This document shows positions 41,380-52,498 of a stretch of 64,000 bases of DNA, piece after piece (position 1 is the first letter of the stretch; each line of letters begins with the position of its first letter). A program made the translations under genes and the position numbers. The stretch is from assembly GCF_028640845.1 (NCBI RefSeq), contig NC_080546.1, forward strand, positions 86,022,257-86,086,256. Direction: 5' to 3'. A model generated the notes under the pieces. That model ran no database searches. It was not told the origin of the DNA and saw only the letters and a list, made by a program, of their open reading frames with translations. The stretch comes from Ahaetulla prasina (lineage: Eukaryota; Chordata; Lepidosauria; Squamata; Colubridae).

Positions 41380-42103
41380 CAGTGGTGGGATTCAAATTTC
41401 TTTTACTACTGGTTCTGTGGGCGTGGCTTGGTGGGCGTGGCTTGGCTTGGCTTGGCTTGGTAGGAGTGGCAAGGGAAGGATACTGCAAAATCTCCATTCC
41501 CTCTCCACTCCTGGGGGAAAGATACTGCAAAATCTCCATTCCCTCCCCACTCCAGGGGAAAGATACTGCAAAATCTCCATTCCCTCCCCACTCCTGGGGG
41601 AAAGATACTGCAAAATCTCCATTCCCTCCCCACTCCAGGGGAAAGATACTGCAAAATCTCCATTTCCTCCCCACTCCAGGGGAAAGATACTGCAAAAATC
41701 TCCATTCCCTCCCCACTCCAGGGGGAAGGATATTGCAAAATCTCCATTCCCTCCCCACTCCGGGGGGAAAGATACTGCAAAATCTCCATTCCCTCCCCAC
41801 TCCTGGGGGAAAGATACTGCAAAATCTCCATTCCCTCCCCACTCCGGGGGGAAGGATATTGCAAAATCTCCATTCCCTCTCCACTCCGGGGGGAAAGATA
41901 CTGCAAAATCTCCATTTCCTCCCCACTCCAGGGGAAGATTACTGCAAAATCCTCATTTCCTCCCGATCAGCTGGGAACTGGGAGGCAGAGAATAGATGGG
42001 GGCGGAGCCAGTCAGAATTTTTTACTATCAGTTCTCCGAACTACTCAAAATTTCCGCTACCGGTTCTCCAGAACTGGTCAGAACCTGCTGAAACCCATCT
42101 CTG
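41380..42103 (+). mobile_element. hAT MITE with 12-unit internal minisatellite
   Basis: CAGTGGTGGGATTCAAAT at the left, GAACCTGCTGAAACCCATCTCTG at the right. It is the same family as 15671-15978 but 724 bp, because the ~42-bp unit has expanded (41468-41960). A TSD was not identified. Confidence 0.82.
41468..41960. repeat. ~42-bp minisatellite, about 12 units
   Basis: Unit GGGGAAAGATACTGCAAAAT + CTCCATTCCCTCCCCACTCC, with G/C-run length differences between units. 42 is a multiple of 3, so all frames stay open and give long artefactual ORFs. Confidence 0.95.
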
Positions 42104-42296
42104 CTGAGTAGTGTTCCTGGTTCCTATAGTCTGCAATTTCTTCCTTTGGAAATCCATTCCTACTCCCCCACCATTCCAAGGGTGTTCATCCCAAATTGTA
42201 TAGCTAAAAGTCTGCCGAGATTCTCCGTCATCCAGGTCATGGTTGTCCCAAAAGTGAACCTTTGGGAAAACCACAACTTGGATGACTGAGAATCTC
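42104..42296 (-). repeat. Fragment of the 357-bp family, inverted
   Basis: CCACCATTCCAAGGGTGTTC, ATTGTATAGCTAAAAGTC and TCATCCAGGTCATGGTTGTC are the reverse complement of the 24.5-25.4 kb unit. Confidence 0.8.
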
Positions 42297-42605
42297 TTTG
42301 TTGTTGTTGTTAGTTCTGAAGTCGTGTCTGACCCATCGCGATCCCATGGACAACGTTCCTCCAGGCCTTCCTATCCTCTACCATCCCCCAGAGTCCATTT
42401 AAGCTCCTGCCGACTGCTTCAGTGACTCCATCCAGCCACCTCGTTCTCTATCGTCCCCTTCTTCTTTTGCCCTCAATCTTTCCCAGCATTAGGCTCTTCT
42501 CCAGGGAGTCCTACTTCCTCATTAGATGGCCAAAGTATTTCAGTTTCATCTTCAGGATCTGGCCTTCAAAGAGCAGTCAGTGTCGATCTCCTCTAGGACT
42601 GCTGA
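42297..42605 (-). pseudogene. Bov-B LINE 3' end
   Basis: GTTGTTGTTAGTTCTGAAGTC...CCATCGCGATCCCATGG at the left is the 3' terminus. The coding part (reverse of ...LQDPEDETEI...) is broken by several indels. Confidence 0.8.
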
Positions 42606-43283
42606 CTAATGTTTTCATAGGAGGTTTCTCCCCTCCTGGTCTCCTCATTTTCCCACCATGCTAATTACAACTTTGACAGTCTTAAAGTTGATATTTTTCC
42701 ACCGCAACTTTAGGAAGAACACTGTAAAATATATGATGATGCAGTATTTCCTACCAAGAGTAAAACAAGTAGGTCATTTATCTTCCTTCCCTTCCCATTT
42801 TGGATGCTTTCTAGAAACTTAAAAAAATCAGATCTCAGTTAGGTTTAATTCCATTAAAGGATTATTTGTTTTGCAGACTTAAAAAGCCTATTTTTTTTAA
42901 AAAAAAAGGGGGGGGACTGTGAAAAGATTTTTTTTTTAAAGTAAAGTTTCAAAAATTAGCATTTTACTTCAGAATAGCACCATTGGTTTTCTTTTTATTT
43001 TGTCAACACGCCGGCATAATGAAGTTTGCAATTTAGTACGGCATTTTAGAATGCCATTTTGCTACTGTTTACTGTATTACAATGCCATAATAATGCGGTA
43101 CATAATTTAATGTACTCAGCATATCGTAGCAGGCTGTCGCTCTTTTTGGATATTAGGGGTTGATCTATTGCAATATTAACTCTATCGATGCCCCAAATTG
43201 GTTTAGGGCAAACAGGTGGCAATATTTCCTAACATGCAAGCATAGTAGGCAAATGGAAACATTAACTCCAATGCTCTTTCACA
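42606..43283. other. No recognisable feature
   Basis: AT-rich unique-looking DNA. Confidence 0.4.
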
Positions 43284-44224
43284 CAATAATGATTTGTGTG
43301 AATTTTGAATGTCTGCACAATTCTTTTTTTTTAATCCAAACACACTTGGATTATTTATTTATTTGTTTATTTATTTGTCAACAAGTACAAGGAAACAAGT
43401 AACGGTATAAACGTAGACATGGACACATGAAAAAAAAATTGGCACAAATAAAAGGAGATAAATAGGCAAAACGTAGCCATAAACACATAGAATGATTACA
43501 TATAATTGGGAACAGTAGGACAGAGATGGTAGGCACGCTGGTGCGCTTATGCACGTCCCAGACACAGACTTCAGAGGATAATTAGAACTGCAGAAAAAAT
43601 AATTGCTACCAACCTGCCTTCCATTGAGGACCTGTATACTGCACGAATCAAGAAGAGGGCCGTAAAAATATTTACAGATCCCTCACATCCTGGACATAAA
43701 CTGTTTCAACTCCTACCCTCAAAATGATGCTATAGAGCACTGCACACCAGAACAACTAGACACAAGAACAGTTTTTTCCCGAAGGCCATCACTCTGCTAA
43801 ACAAATAATTCCCTCAACACTCTCAAACTATTTACTAAATCTGCACTACTATTAATCTTCTCATCGTTCCCATCGCCAATCTCTTTCCACTTATGACTGT
43901 ATGACTGTAACTTTGTTGCTGGCGATCCTTATGATTTATATTGGTATATTGACTATCATTTGTGTTGTAAATGTTGTACCTTGATGAAGGTATCTTTTCT
44001 TTTATGTTCAATGAGAGCATATGAACCAAGACAAATTCCTTGTGTGTCCAATCACACTTGGCCAATAAAAAATTCTATTCTATTCTATTCGTTAGGGACC
44101 TCTTAAGAAAAAGGTCCACCGTAGATAGTTTAAGGTAAAAGGTATGGGGATTAGAGAGACTAACAACAGGATCAGGTAGAGTGTTCCAGACATTTACTAC
44201 TCTATTGCAGAAGTTGTATTTCCG
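43284..44224. repeat. ~0.94-kb tandem duplication, unit 1
   Basis: Begins CAATAATGATTTGTGTG and ends TTTCCGACAA. It contains a CR1-B 3' end (43345-43561, minus), an L2-like LINE end (43562-44090, plus) and the CR1-B continuation. It repeats at 44225-45160 with a handful of substitutions and small indels. Confidence 0.9.
43562..44090 (+). pseudogene. L2-like LINE 3' end (unit 1)
   Basis: AGACTTCAGAGGATAATTAG through GAGGACCTGTATACTGCACG to CACTTGGCCAATAAAAAATTC and a short TCTAT tail. It reads TAEKIIATNLPSIEDLYTAR on the plus strand. It is inserted in CR1-B between GTCCC and GTTAGGGACC. Confidence 0.83.
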
Positions 44225-45160
44225 ACAATAATGATTTGTGTGAATTTTGAATGTCTGCACAATTCTTTTTTTTTAATCCAAGCACACTTGGATTATTTAT
44301 TTATTTGTTTATTTATTTGTCAACAAGTACAAGGAAACAAGTAACGGTATAAACGTAGACATGGACACATGAAAAAAAAATTGGCACAAATAAAAGGAGA
44401 TAAATAGGCAAAACGTAGCCATAAACACATAGAATGATTACATATAATTGGGAACAGTAGGACAGGGATGGTAGGCACGCTGGTGCGCTTATGCATGTCC
44501 CAGACACAGACTTCAGAGGATAATTAGAACTGCAGAAAAAATAATTGCTACCAACCTGCCTTCCATTGAGGACCTGTATACTGCACGAATCAAGAAGAGG
44601 GCCATGAAAATATTTACAGATCCCTCACATCCTGGACATAAACTGTTTCAACTCCTACCCTCAAAACGATGCTATAGAGCACACCAGAACAACTAGACAC
44701 AAGAACAGTTTTTTCCCGAAGGCCATCACTCTGCTAAACAAATAATTCCCTCAACACTCTCAAACTATTTACTAAATCTGCACTACTATTAATCTTCTCA
44801 TCGTTCCCATCACCAATCTCTTTCCACTTATGACTGTATGACTATAACTTTGTTGCTGGCGATCCTTATGATTTATATTGATATATTGACTATCATTTGT
44901 GTTGTAAATGTTGTACCTTGATGAACGTATCTTTTCTTTTATGTACAATGAGAGCATATGCACCAAGACAAATTCCTTGTGTGTCCAATCACACCAATAA
45001 AAAATTCTATTCTATTCTATTTGTTAGGGACCTCTTAAGAAAAAGGTCCATGGTAGATAGTTTAAGGTAAAAGGCATGGGGATTAGGGAGACTAACAACA
45101 GGATCAGGTAGAGTGTTCCAGACATTTACTACTCTATTGCAGAAGTTGTATTTCCGACAA
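44225..45160. repeat. ~0.94-kb tandem duplication, unit 2
   Basis: Second unit of the duplication. It differs by small indels, such as loss of CTGC near 44680 and of CTTGG near 44993. Confidence 0.9.
44510..45020 (+). pseudogene. L2-like LINE 3' end (unit 2)
   Basis: Duplicate of 43562-44090, with the same 5' truncation point and a TCTATTCTATT tail. Confidence 0.83.
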
Positions 45161-45360
45161 TTAAGATTAGAGCGAATTACATAGCGTTTAAATCTGTTAA
45201 TAGCCCTTGCGTTATAACAGTTCAAATTAAAGTACTCATTTACAGGTAGAACATTTTGATAAATAATCTTATGAACTAAGCCTAGGGCGCAACATAGACG
45301 ATGTCGTTCAAGGCTACCTAGACCTAAAATTTCAAGCCTTGGGCACAAACATTACAGTAC

Positions 45361-45800
45361 TCAGTGGTTACCTTTGAAAGATTTTCCAATTTCCAGAGAT
45401 TTGAGATGGACAAATGCCAATTTGCTTGCTGTTTGTGACATTTCTGCTGTGCATTTCACTGCAGACCTAGCAACAAGAAACAACAAAACAACCCAAAGAC
45501 CCAGAAACAAGCAGCCACCTGAAACACACAATGTAAAAACTGCAAAAGCCACTATGTAGAACAAACAGGTTCAAGACAATCAGAACGCAGGATTAACCAC
45601 TCCAGATCCTCCTTGCTTTCTGTGAATAATTTTGCATTATCTGCATATCGGAGATTGTTGACTGAGCTCTGTCATTGAGTTTAACCCCAATGGTAATGCT
45701 TGTGCATCAATAGACACATAGACGTAAACAACATCTACATACTGTGCAAAAGAGACAATCTACAAGCCAAAGAGGGAACTAAAAGGCCCAATCAAGACAT
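45361..45800 (+). pseudogene. Possible Penelope-like element, GIY-YIG region remnant
   Basis: The plus strand reads ETHNVKTAKATM and, one frame away, a NCKSHYVEQTGSRQSERRIN pattern, resembling the C-x-HYVGQTGR motif of Penelope-like GIY-YIG domains. 46477-46800 carries GGGTAATGAAACGTCTGCAAG, which I associate with the ends of such elements. A small Bov-B-like piece (TGCATTATCTGCATATCGGAG) lies at about 45634-45660. Very decayed. Confidence 0.35.
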
Positions 45801-45804
45801 CGCC

Positions 45805-46476
45805 ACTGCAACTACATCGCCAAAAAGGCTTTAAGAGTTGTAAACTTATTCTTCTCCAGAAAGATTACACTACTAACCAGAGCATACAAAACATTTGCTA
45901 GACCAATTCTCGAATCCAGCTCGCCTCTCTGGAACCCACACCTCATTTCAGACATTAATACTATTGAGCGTGTCCAGAAATATTTCACAAGGAGAGTTCT
46001 CCACTCCTCTGATCACAACAAAATACCTTATGCCGCCAGACTTGAAATCCTGGGTTTAGAAAATTTAGAACTCCGCCGCCTTCAGCATGACCTGAGTTTA
46101 ACTCATAGAATCATCTGTTACAATGTCCTTCCTGTTGAAGACTACTTCAGCTTCAATCACAACAATACACGAGCACAGAATAGATTTAAGCTTAATGTGA
46201 ACCGCTCTAATCTTGATTGCAGAAAATATGACTTCTGTAACAGAGTTGTTAATGCCTGGAATGCACTACCTGACTCTGTGGTCTCTTCCCAAAATCCCCA
46301 AAGCTTTATCCAAAGACTGTCTACTGTTGACCTCACCCCATTCCTAAGAGGTCTGTAAGGGGTGTGCATAAGAGCACCAGCGTGCCTACCGTTCCTGTCC
46401 TAATGTTCCCTTTGATTGTATCCAATTCGTATGGTTATTTCATGCTTATATATACTGTTGTGTTTGACAAATAAAT
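45805..46476 (+). pseudogene. CR1-B LINE ORF2 C-terminus, open frame
   Basis: The plus-strand frame is open without an early ATG and reads IAKKALRVVN, TRAYKTFARPILESSSPLWN, ERVQKYFTRRVLHSSDHNK and LEILGLENLELRRLQHDLSL to FIQRLSTVDLTPFLRGL, stopping near 46358. AAATAAATAAATAAA at 46470 is the tail. Only the final thumb/C-terminal region is kept. Confidence 0.8.
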
Positions 46477-46800
46477 AAATAAATAAAAAATACCCAGATG
46501 AGCATAGATTAACACCAAGATTAATATCAGATCAACAATCAAGAAGTGAACAATAGTCAAGTCAAGGAACTACCAAGCAAGCTAACGGTAAGTAGCTCAA
46601 CCAAAGGACCTCCAAGACCACCACCACCTCCAACACTGACAAGGCAAACACCTAGAGTATAAAGAGAGAGCAAACCCCACTCCCTACTAACACTGATGAT
46701 GTTACCTAGTTTGGGTAATGAAACGTCTGCAAGAAAACAACCAAGCTCAGAGAGCACCACAGATCCCTAAGCAAGAAGCAACTCGATAACATAACAGAAC
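46477..46800 (+). mobile_element. Possible Penelope-like 3' region
   Basis: Holds ACACTGATGATGTTACCTAG, GGGTAATGAAACGTCTGCAAG and CAAGCTCAGAGAGCACC. Resumes after the CR1-B insertion. Confidence 0.35.
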
Positions 46801-47004
46801 CAGAAGCAACACATGGAAGAGTGAATGATGGCTCCACTACACTATGTGCCATATTAAGGCCCCTCCCTCCATACAAGACTACACCATGGAAGTATTGAAC
46901 CCAATTCGATCACAATGCCCTGCTGATAATACAGGCTTATATGCCCCCTATGAGACAGAAAACACAGATCAAAACATCAGGGATTGAATTGGAGACTCAG
47001 TTCT

Positions 47005-47630
47005 ATAGATTCAGTTCTACAGAGGAATTATTGAGTCTGTCATTTGCACCTCTATAACTGTCTGGTTCGGTTCTGCAACCCAACAAGAAAACCACAGACT
47101 TCAGAGGATAATTAAAACTGCAGAAAAAATAATTGCTACCAACCTGCCTTCCATTGAGGACCTGTATACTGCACGAATCAAGAAGAGGGCCGTGAAAATA
47201 TTTACAGACCCCTTGCATCCTGGACATAAACTGTTTCAACTACTACCCTCAAAACGACGCTATAGAGCACTGCACACCAGAACAACTAGACACAAGAACA
47301 GTTTTTTCCCGAAGGCCATCACTCTGCTAAACAAATAATTCCATCAACACTGTCAAACTATTTACTGAATCTGCACTACTATTAATCTTCTCATAGTTCC
47401 CATCACCAATCTCTTTCCACTTATGACTGTGAGACTATAACTTGTTGCTGGCAATCCTTATGATTTATATTGATATATTGACCATCAATTGTGTTGTAAA
47501 TGTTGTACCTTGATGAACGTATCTTTTCTTTTATGTACACTGAGAGCATATGCACCAAGACCAATTCCTTGTGTTTCCAATCACACTTGGCCAATAAAAA
47601 TTCTATTCTATTCTATTCTATTCTATTCAA
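47005..47630 (+). pseudogene. L2-like LINE 3' end
   Basis: The plus strand reads ESVICTSITVWFGSATQQEN, RIIKTAEKIIATNLPSIEDL and DPLHPGHKLFQLLPSKRRYR. The 3' UTR CACTTGGCCAATAAAAATTC and TCTAT tail follow. It is 5' truncated in the same region as the 2943 copy. Confidence 0.83.
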
Positions 47631-47947
47631 GATGCTGATCTTGTAGTAATGGATCCAGATGCTTTGGTAGTGCTGGTGGAGGACCTCAGTGCTAGATTGG
47701 GCCCCAATGACCCTACCCTTTCAACAAAGGATACCCTTCTCAGTCATGAAGATGACAGATCTTCCCTGATTGCTCAAAGCACCAAAACCTAAACTTTGAT
47801 GTCTCTGTCTCACTCTTAAGAGGCTTCAGGTGAAACCTTCAACCCATTCTGAATGTTGTTCTTGAAAGTGACACACACACACACAGTCAAATTCATCTAC
47901 TTATCTGGTTCCAGACTGAGTGCTATTCATTAGATAATAGTCTTCTC

Positions 47948-48156
47948 CAGTAATAGGATTCAAATCCTGGCACTACCAGTTCACTATTGGGAGTGTGTGG
48001 GTGCTGGCTTTGCGAGTGTGCAGTGCTTCTGCACAAGCACAGAAGGTTCTGCGCATGTGCAGAGCATTTTTGATGACATCTGGGCGGGTGGCAGAGCTTC
48101 TCGCCACCGCTACCGGTTCACCTGTACCAGGGTGAACCAGTAGCAACCCACCCCTG
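47948..48156. mobile_element. hAT MITE with exact 8-bp TSD
   Basis: CAGTAATAGGATTCAAATCC...AGCAACCCACCCCTG. GTCTTCTC flanks both sides (47940-47947 and 48157-48164). It contains TGCGCATGTGCAGAGCA and CGCTACCGGTTCACC. Confidence 0.88.
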
Positions 48157-48164
48157 GTCTTCTC

Positions 48165-48656
48165 CCCTATGCCAAGGCCTTACAAGTTATGCCGAACTTT
48201 GATAGCATCCCAATCCTGTTCCACTTAAATGCCTTCACTTGAGAAATATATATTGAAGATGGCTACTGTAGAAAGAAAAATCCATCTGGTTCAGTTCCAA
48301 GTCAGGAGAAAGGCAAGAAAGAATATAACACGGAGGCTGATTGGAAAGAAGGATTCTGTTTATTGATGAGCAGAACCAGCATGTGGTTCTGGGACAGGTG
48401 ACAAATTAGCTTGATGAGCGCAAGGATTTTTATACAATTTCTGAAATGCTGCAGGGGATTGTGCAATGTAGTGAGGGAGGCGCAATTACTTCTCACACTA
48501 CCAACCCTTACTAATGCAAGCAGGAAGATCCAACTCATGAGCTAAATGATCTCCCCAACTAAATCAGATGATAACTAGGCTACTGGCCTCCAGTATACCC
48601 TGACATCAATGGAATCTCCTGAGGTGCTCCTGAAGAAGTATAAAACCCTTACACAA
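48165..48656. other. No recognisable feature
   Basis: Unique-looking sequence. Confidence 0.4.
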
Positions 48657-48722
48657 GAGAGGAGGAGGAGGAGGAGGAGGAGGAGGAGGAGGAGGAGGAG
48701 GAGGAGGAGGAGGAGGAGGAGA
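48657..48722. repeat. (GGA)n microsatellite
   Basis: About 22 GGA units. Confidence 0.97.
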
Positions 48723-48869
48723 ATAGCAAGAGGCAGATCTGAGATCTGTCTCTAAATGACAGCAGGACCATCCTGTGATTTCCCATGCTAGATTTCTGGG
48801 TTGTGAAAAGCTCTGAAGGAATGGCTTATTCCAACAGTATTTTGAGCAAACCGCCTCTTTGAAGATGCT

Positions 48870-49310
48870 TCCGGAAAAGAGAGAAAAAGAGAGGGAGGGG
48901 GGAGAGGAGAAGGGACAGAGAGAGGAGAAGTAGAAGGGGATGGAGAGAAGGAGGAGAGGGAGGGGAAAGAAGTTTAGTACCCTTATAGAGGAAGAAGGAG
49001 AAGGGGATGGAGAGAGGAGATGGAGGGGATGGAGAGAGGAGAGGAGGGGAGGGAGAGAAGAAGTGTAGCACCATTACAGAGGAGGAGGAGGAGTGAGAAG
49101 GGACGGAGACAGGGAGAGGAAGGAGAGAAGAAGTATAGATCCATTAAAGAGGAGGAGGAGGGGGATGGAGACAGGGAGAGGGGGAGGGGAGGGAGGGGAG
49201 GGGGAGAGAAGTGGAGAGGAGGAGAACGAGATGGGAGGGGAGAGGCTATGAAGGAGAGGGGAGTAGAGTAGAGGAGAATGGTGGAGAGAGAGAGCGAGAG
49301 AGAGAGCACG
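48870..49310. repeat. Degenerate polypurine tract (GGA/GAGA-rich)
   Basis: About 440 bp with few pyrimidines on the plus strand, built of GGAGAGGAGAAGGGGATGGAG-like blocks and ending in a GAGA run at about 49283-49308. Confidence 0.9.
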
Positions 49311-49740
49311 AGAGCAATGCTTTTAGCTGTGAAACAATGAAGCCGTTTCACATAATTTCTGAAGCCAGCACGTGCAATATCTAACAGAGACTTCTGCACT
49401 CTCCTGGCTGCTAGACATGTCAGGTTCAGGATGTAAGGCATTGCAAAAATCTCTAATTAAGGCAAGCAAAAGAATCAGCTCCCATAAATAACCTCTCCAA
49501 ATAAACACGCAGCCTAACAAGGACTTTTGTTTGTTCCTAACGAGCGCATATATAGGAGATAGAGAGACATTTATGTCTGGATTCCAGCTGTCTTTACGTG
49601 CTCTTCTACTCCATTGCATCCAGACATGGCTAAGTGATGCCGAAATTAGGCTTCAAAATACTGCCACCGCAAGGCGTTTCCGGGTAAAATGGATGAATGT
49701 TTTTTCCCCCCCTAATTTGTTTAATTATTCTCTCATAAGG
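49311..49740. other. No recognisable feature
   Basis: Unique-looking sequence; nothing supported. Confidence 0.4.
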
Positions 49741-51171
49741 CTATTTATTTATTTATTTTATTTTTCATTTTGTCACAACAGTATACACAAACATCGACAT
49801 AAAACAACAACACATTCATAAAAGAAAAACATATATATAAGCAAAAGTATGCAACAACTATGTCAATTTGATACAATGAAAGGGAACAATAGGACAGGAA
49901 CGGTAGGCACTTTTGTGTTCTAATGCACGCCCCTTATAGTCCTCTTGGGGTGAGGTCAATAGTAGACAGCTTTTGGTTGAAGTTTTTGGGATTTTGAGTA
50001 GAGAGTATAGAGTCAGGTAGTGAGTTCCAAGTGTTAACAACTCTGTTACAGAAGTCATATTTTCTGCAATCAAGGTTGAAGCGGTTGACATAAAATTGGA
50101 ATCTATTGTTTGCTCTTGTATTATTGCAATTGAAGCTGAAGTAGTCTTTTACAGGAAGGATATTGCAATAGATGATTCTGTGTGTTAAACACAAATCATG
50201 TCGGAGTCGGCGGAGTTCTAAGTTTTCTAATCCCAGGATTTCAAGCCTGGTGGCATAAGGTATTTTGTTGTTTTCGGAGGAGCGAAGAACTCTTCTAGTA
50301 AAATATTTCTGGACGTGTTCGATTGTATTAATGTCAGAGATGTGGTATGGGTTCCAGACGGATAAGCTGTATTCAAGAATAGGTCTGGCAAATGTTTTGT
50401 ATGCCTTGGTTAGTAGTGTAGAGTTGTTGGAAAAGAAGCTACGTAAAATTAGGTTTACAACTCTTAGAGCCTTTTTTGCTATGTAGTTGCAGTGGGCTTT
50501 GGCACTTAGGTCATTTGATATGAAAACTCCAAGGTCTTTGACAGGGTGGAGGTCGTCAGTAAGGTAATGTCCATCAAGCTTGTACTTGTTGTTAGGGTTC
50601 TTTTTTCCAATATGTAAGACTGAGCATTTGCTGGTTGATATTTGAAGTTGCCAAGTTTTAGACCAATCGGATACAAAGTCAAGGTCTTTTTGAAGGGTAG
50701 AAGTATTGTTAGTGGTGTTAAATAGTTTGACATCGTCAGCAAAGAGAACACAATAACTTGAGATAAGGTCACAGAGATCATTTATGTATAATATGAAGAG
50801 TGTTGGTCCAAGAACACTACCTTGGGGAACACCACTATTGACAGGAACAGGATTTGATAGAGCATTGCCAATTTTGACCACTTGTTGTCTGTTTGACAGG
50901 AAGGCATTTATCCAATTGTGAAGAGATCCTGAAATGCCGTAGGATTTTAGTTTTAGGAGAAGTTTATCTTGTACTACTGAGTCAAAAGCTTTGCAGAAAT
51001 CTATGTAGATTGCATCTATTGCTTTTCCTTGATCAAGGTTAGTAGTCCATATGTTTTTGCAGTAGAGAAGTTGCAAGTTACATGATAATTTTTTTCTGAA
51101 ACCAAATTGTTTATTAGAGAGAAGGTTGTTTGTTTCAAGGTGGAGTGTAATGGATTGGTTTATGATAGATA

Positions 51172-51175
<4 letters not shown>
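49741..51175 (-). CDS. CR1-B LINE ORF2, reverse transcriptase C-terminal half, open
   Basis: The minus-strand frame is open from about 51165 to the stop at 49934 (roughly 410 codons, 380 from the first ATG at 51076). It encodes the catalytic half of a non-LTR reverse transcriptase. In order: an FGFRKK palm segment before the ATG; DAIYIDFCKAFDSV (motif A); SGVPQGSVLGP (motif B); VLFADDVKLF (motif C, FADD); then thumb and C-terminal region (FARPILEYSLSVWNPYHISD, TRLEILGLENLELRRLRHDL). The endonuclease and finger regions are lost by 5' truncation. The 3' UTR and TTTATTTA tail lie at 49741-49930. It cannot transpose alone, but has no frameshift, so it inserted recently. The clade within the Jockey superfamily is not settled. 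Confidence 0.85.

Positions 51176-51203
<28 letters not shown>
51176..51203. repeat. (TTGA)n microsatellite
   Basis: About seven GATT units at the junction of CR1-B and SINE2. Confidence 0.9.
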
Positions 51204-51469
51204 TTTATTTTTTTAAAATTTGAATTTATATCCCGCCCTTCTCCGAAGACTCAGGGCGGCTTACATTGTGTTAAGCAATAGTCTCATCCATTTGTATATT
51301 ATATACAAAGTCAACTTTTATTGCCCCCAACAATCTGGGTCCTCATTTTACCTACCTTATAAAGGATAGAAGGCTGAGTCAACCTTGGGCCTGGTGCAAC
51401 TTGAACTTGCAGTAATTGCAAGCAGCTGTGTTAATAACAGACTGCATTAGTCTGTTGAGCCACCAGAGG
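51204..51469 (-). mobile_element. SINE2 copy
   Basis: TATATCCCGCCCTTCTCCGA at the left to TGTTGAGCCACCAGAGG at the right. Followed by TTGGTTGGTTTATTTATT, like the copies at 53107 and 53374. Confidence 0.86.
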
Positions 51470-51479
51470 TTGGTTGGTT

Positions 51480-52498
51480 TATTTATTTATTTATTTATTT
51501 ATTATTTTATTTTATTTATTTATTTATTTGTCAACACGTACAAGGAAACAAGTAACAGTATAGATATAGACATAGACACATGAAAAAAATTGGCACAAAT
51601 AAAAGGATATAAATAGGCAAAACTTAGCCATAAACACATAGAATGATTACATATAAATGGAGACAGTAGGACAGGGACGGTAGGCACGCTGGTGCGCTTA
51701 TGCACGCCTTATAGTCCTCTTGGGGTGAGGTCAATAGTAGACAGCTTTTGGTTGAAGTTTTGGGATTTTGAGTAGAGAGTATAGAGTCAGGTAGTGAGTT
51801 CCAAGTGTTAACAACTCTGTTACAGAAGTCATATTTCCTACAATCAAGATTAGAGATTTACATTGAGTTTGAATCTATTGTTTGCTCTTGTATTATTGCA
51901 ATTGAAGCTGAAGTAGTCTTTTACAGGAAGGATATTGCAATAGATGATTCTGTGTGTTAAACACAGGTCATGTCGAAGTCGGCGGAGTTCGAAGTTTTCT
52001 AATCCCAGGATTTCAAGCCTGGTGGCATAAGGTATTTTGTTGTTTTCGGAAGAGCAAAGAACTCTTCTAGTAAAATATTTCTGGACCAGTTCGATTGTAT
52101 TTATGTCAGAGATGTGGTATGGGTTCCAGACGGATAAGCTGTATTCAAGAATAGGTCTGGCAAATGTTTTGTATGCTTTGGTTAGTAGTGTAGAGTTTTT
52201 GGAAAAGAAGCTACGTAAAATTAGGTTTACAACTCTTGGAGCTTTTTTTGCTATGTAGTTGCAGTGGGCTTCAGCACTTAGATCATTTGATATGTAAACT
52301 CCGAGGTCTTTGACAGGGTGGGGGTTGTCAGTTAGGTAATGTCCATCAAGCTTGTACTTGTTGTTAGAGTTCTTTTTACCAATATGTAAGACTGAGCATT
52401 TGCTGGTTGAGATTTGGAGTTGCCAAGTTTTAGACCAATCGGAAACTAAGTCGATGTCTTCTTGAAGGGTAGAAGTATTGTTAGTGGTATTGAATAGT
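51480..52498 (-). pseudogene. CR1-B LINE, chimeric 3' end
   Basis: 51480-51700 matches the 3' UTR subtype of 43378 (GTCAACACGTACAAGGAAAC). From about 51705 it continues as the subtype of 49934 (TATAGTCCTCTTGGGGTGAG). ORF2 words CRKYDFCNR and ...HISDINTI are present, but with indels, for example around 51850 and 52500. It ends abruptly at 52498. Confidence 0.78.

Larger units (their letters stand above)
43345..45360 (-). pseudogene. CR1-B LINE remnants in the tandem duplication
   Basis: The minus strand carries the 3' UTR (GTCAACAAGTACAAGGAAAC) at 43378 and 44320 and ORF2 C-terminal words CRKYNFCNRVVNVWNTLPDP at 44155 and 45090. Only the second unit continues upstream into RLEILGLGSLERHRL (to about 45348). 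The original element was broken by the L2-like insertion before the duplication. Confidence 0.78.

Noticed and set aside
41468..41960. Regularly spaced ~42-bp repeats suggestive of a CRISPR array
   Set aside because: Units are directly adjacent with no unique spacers, and the setting is a eukaryotic MITE.
41367..42107. Long overlapping ORFs on both strands with GRILQNLHSLPTPG-like or MEILQYLSPRSGEG-like repeats
   Set aside because: Produced by a 42-bp minisatellite whose unit length is a multiple of three; open in several frames at once and located inside a hAT MITE.
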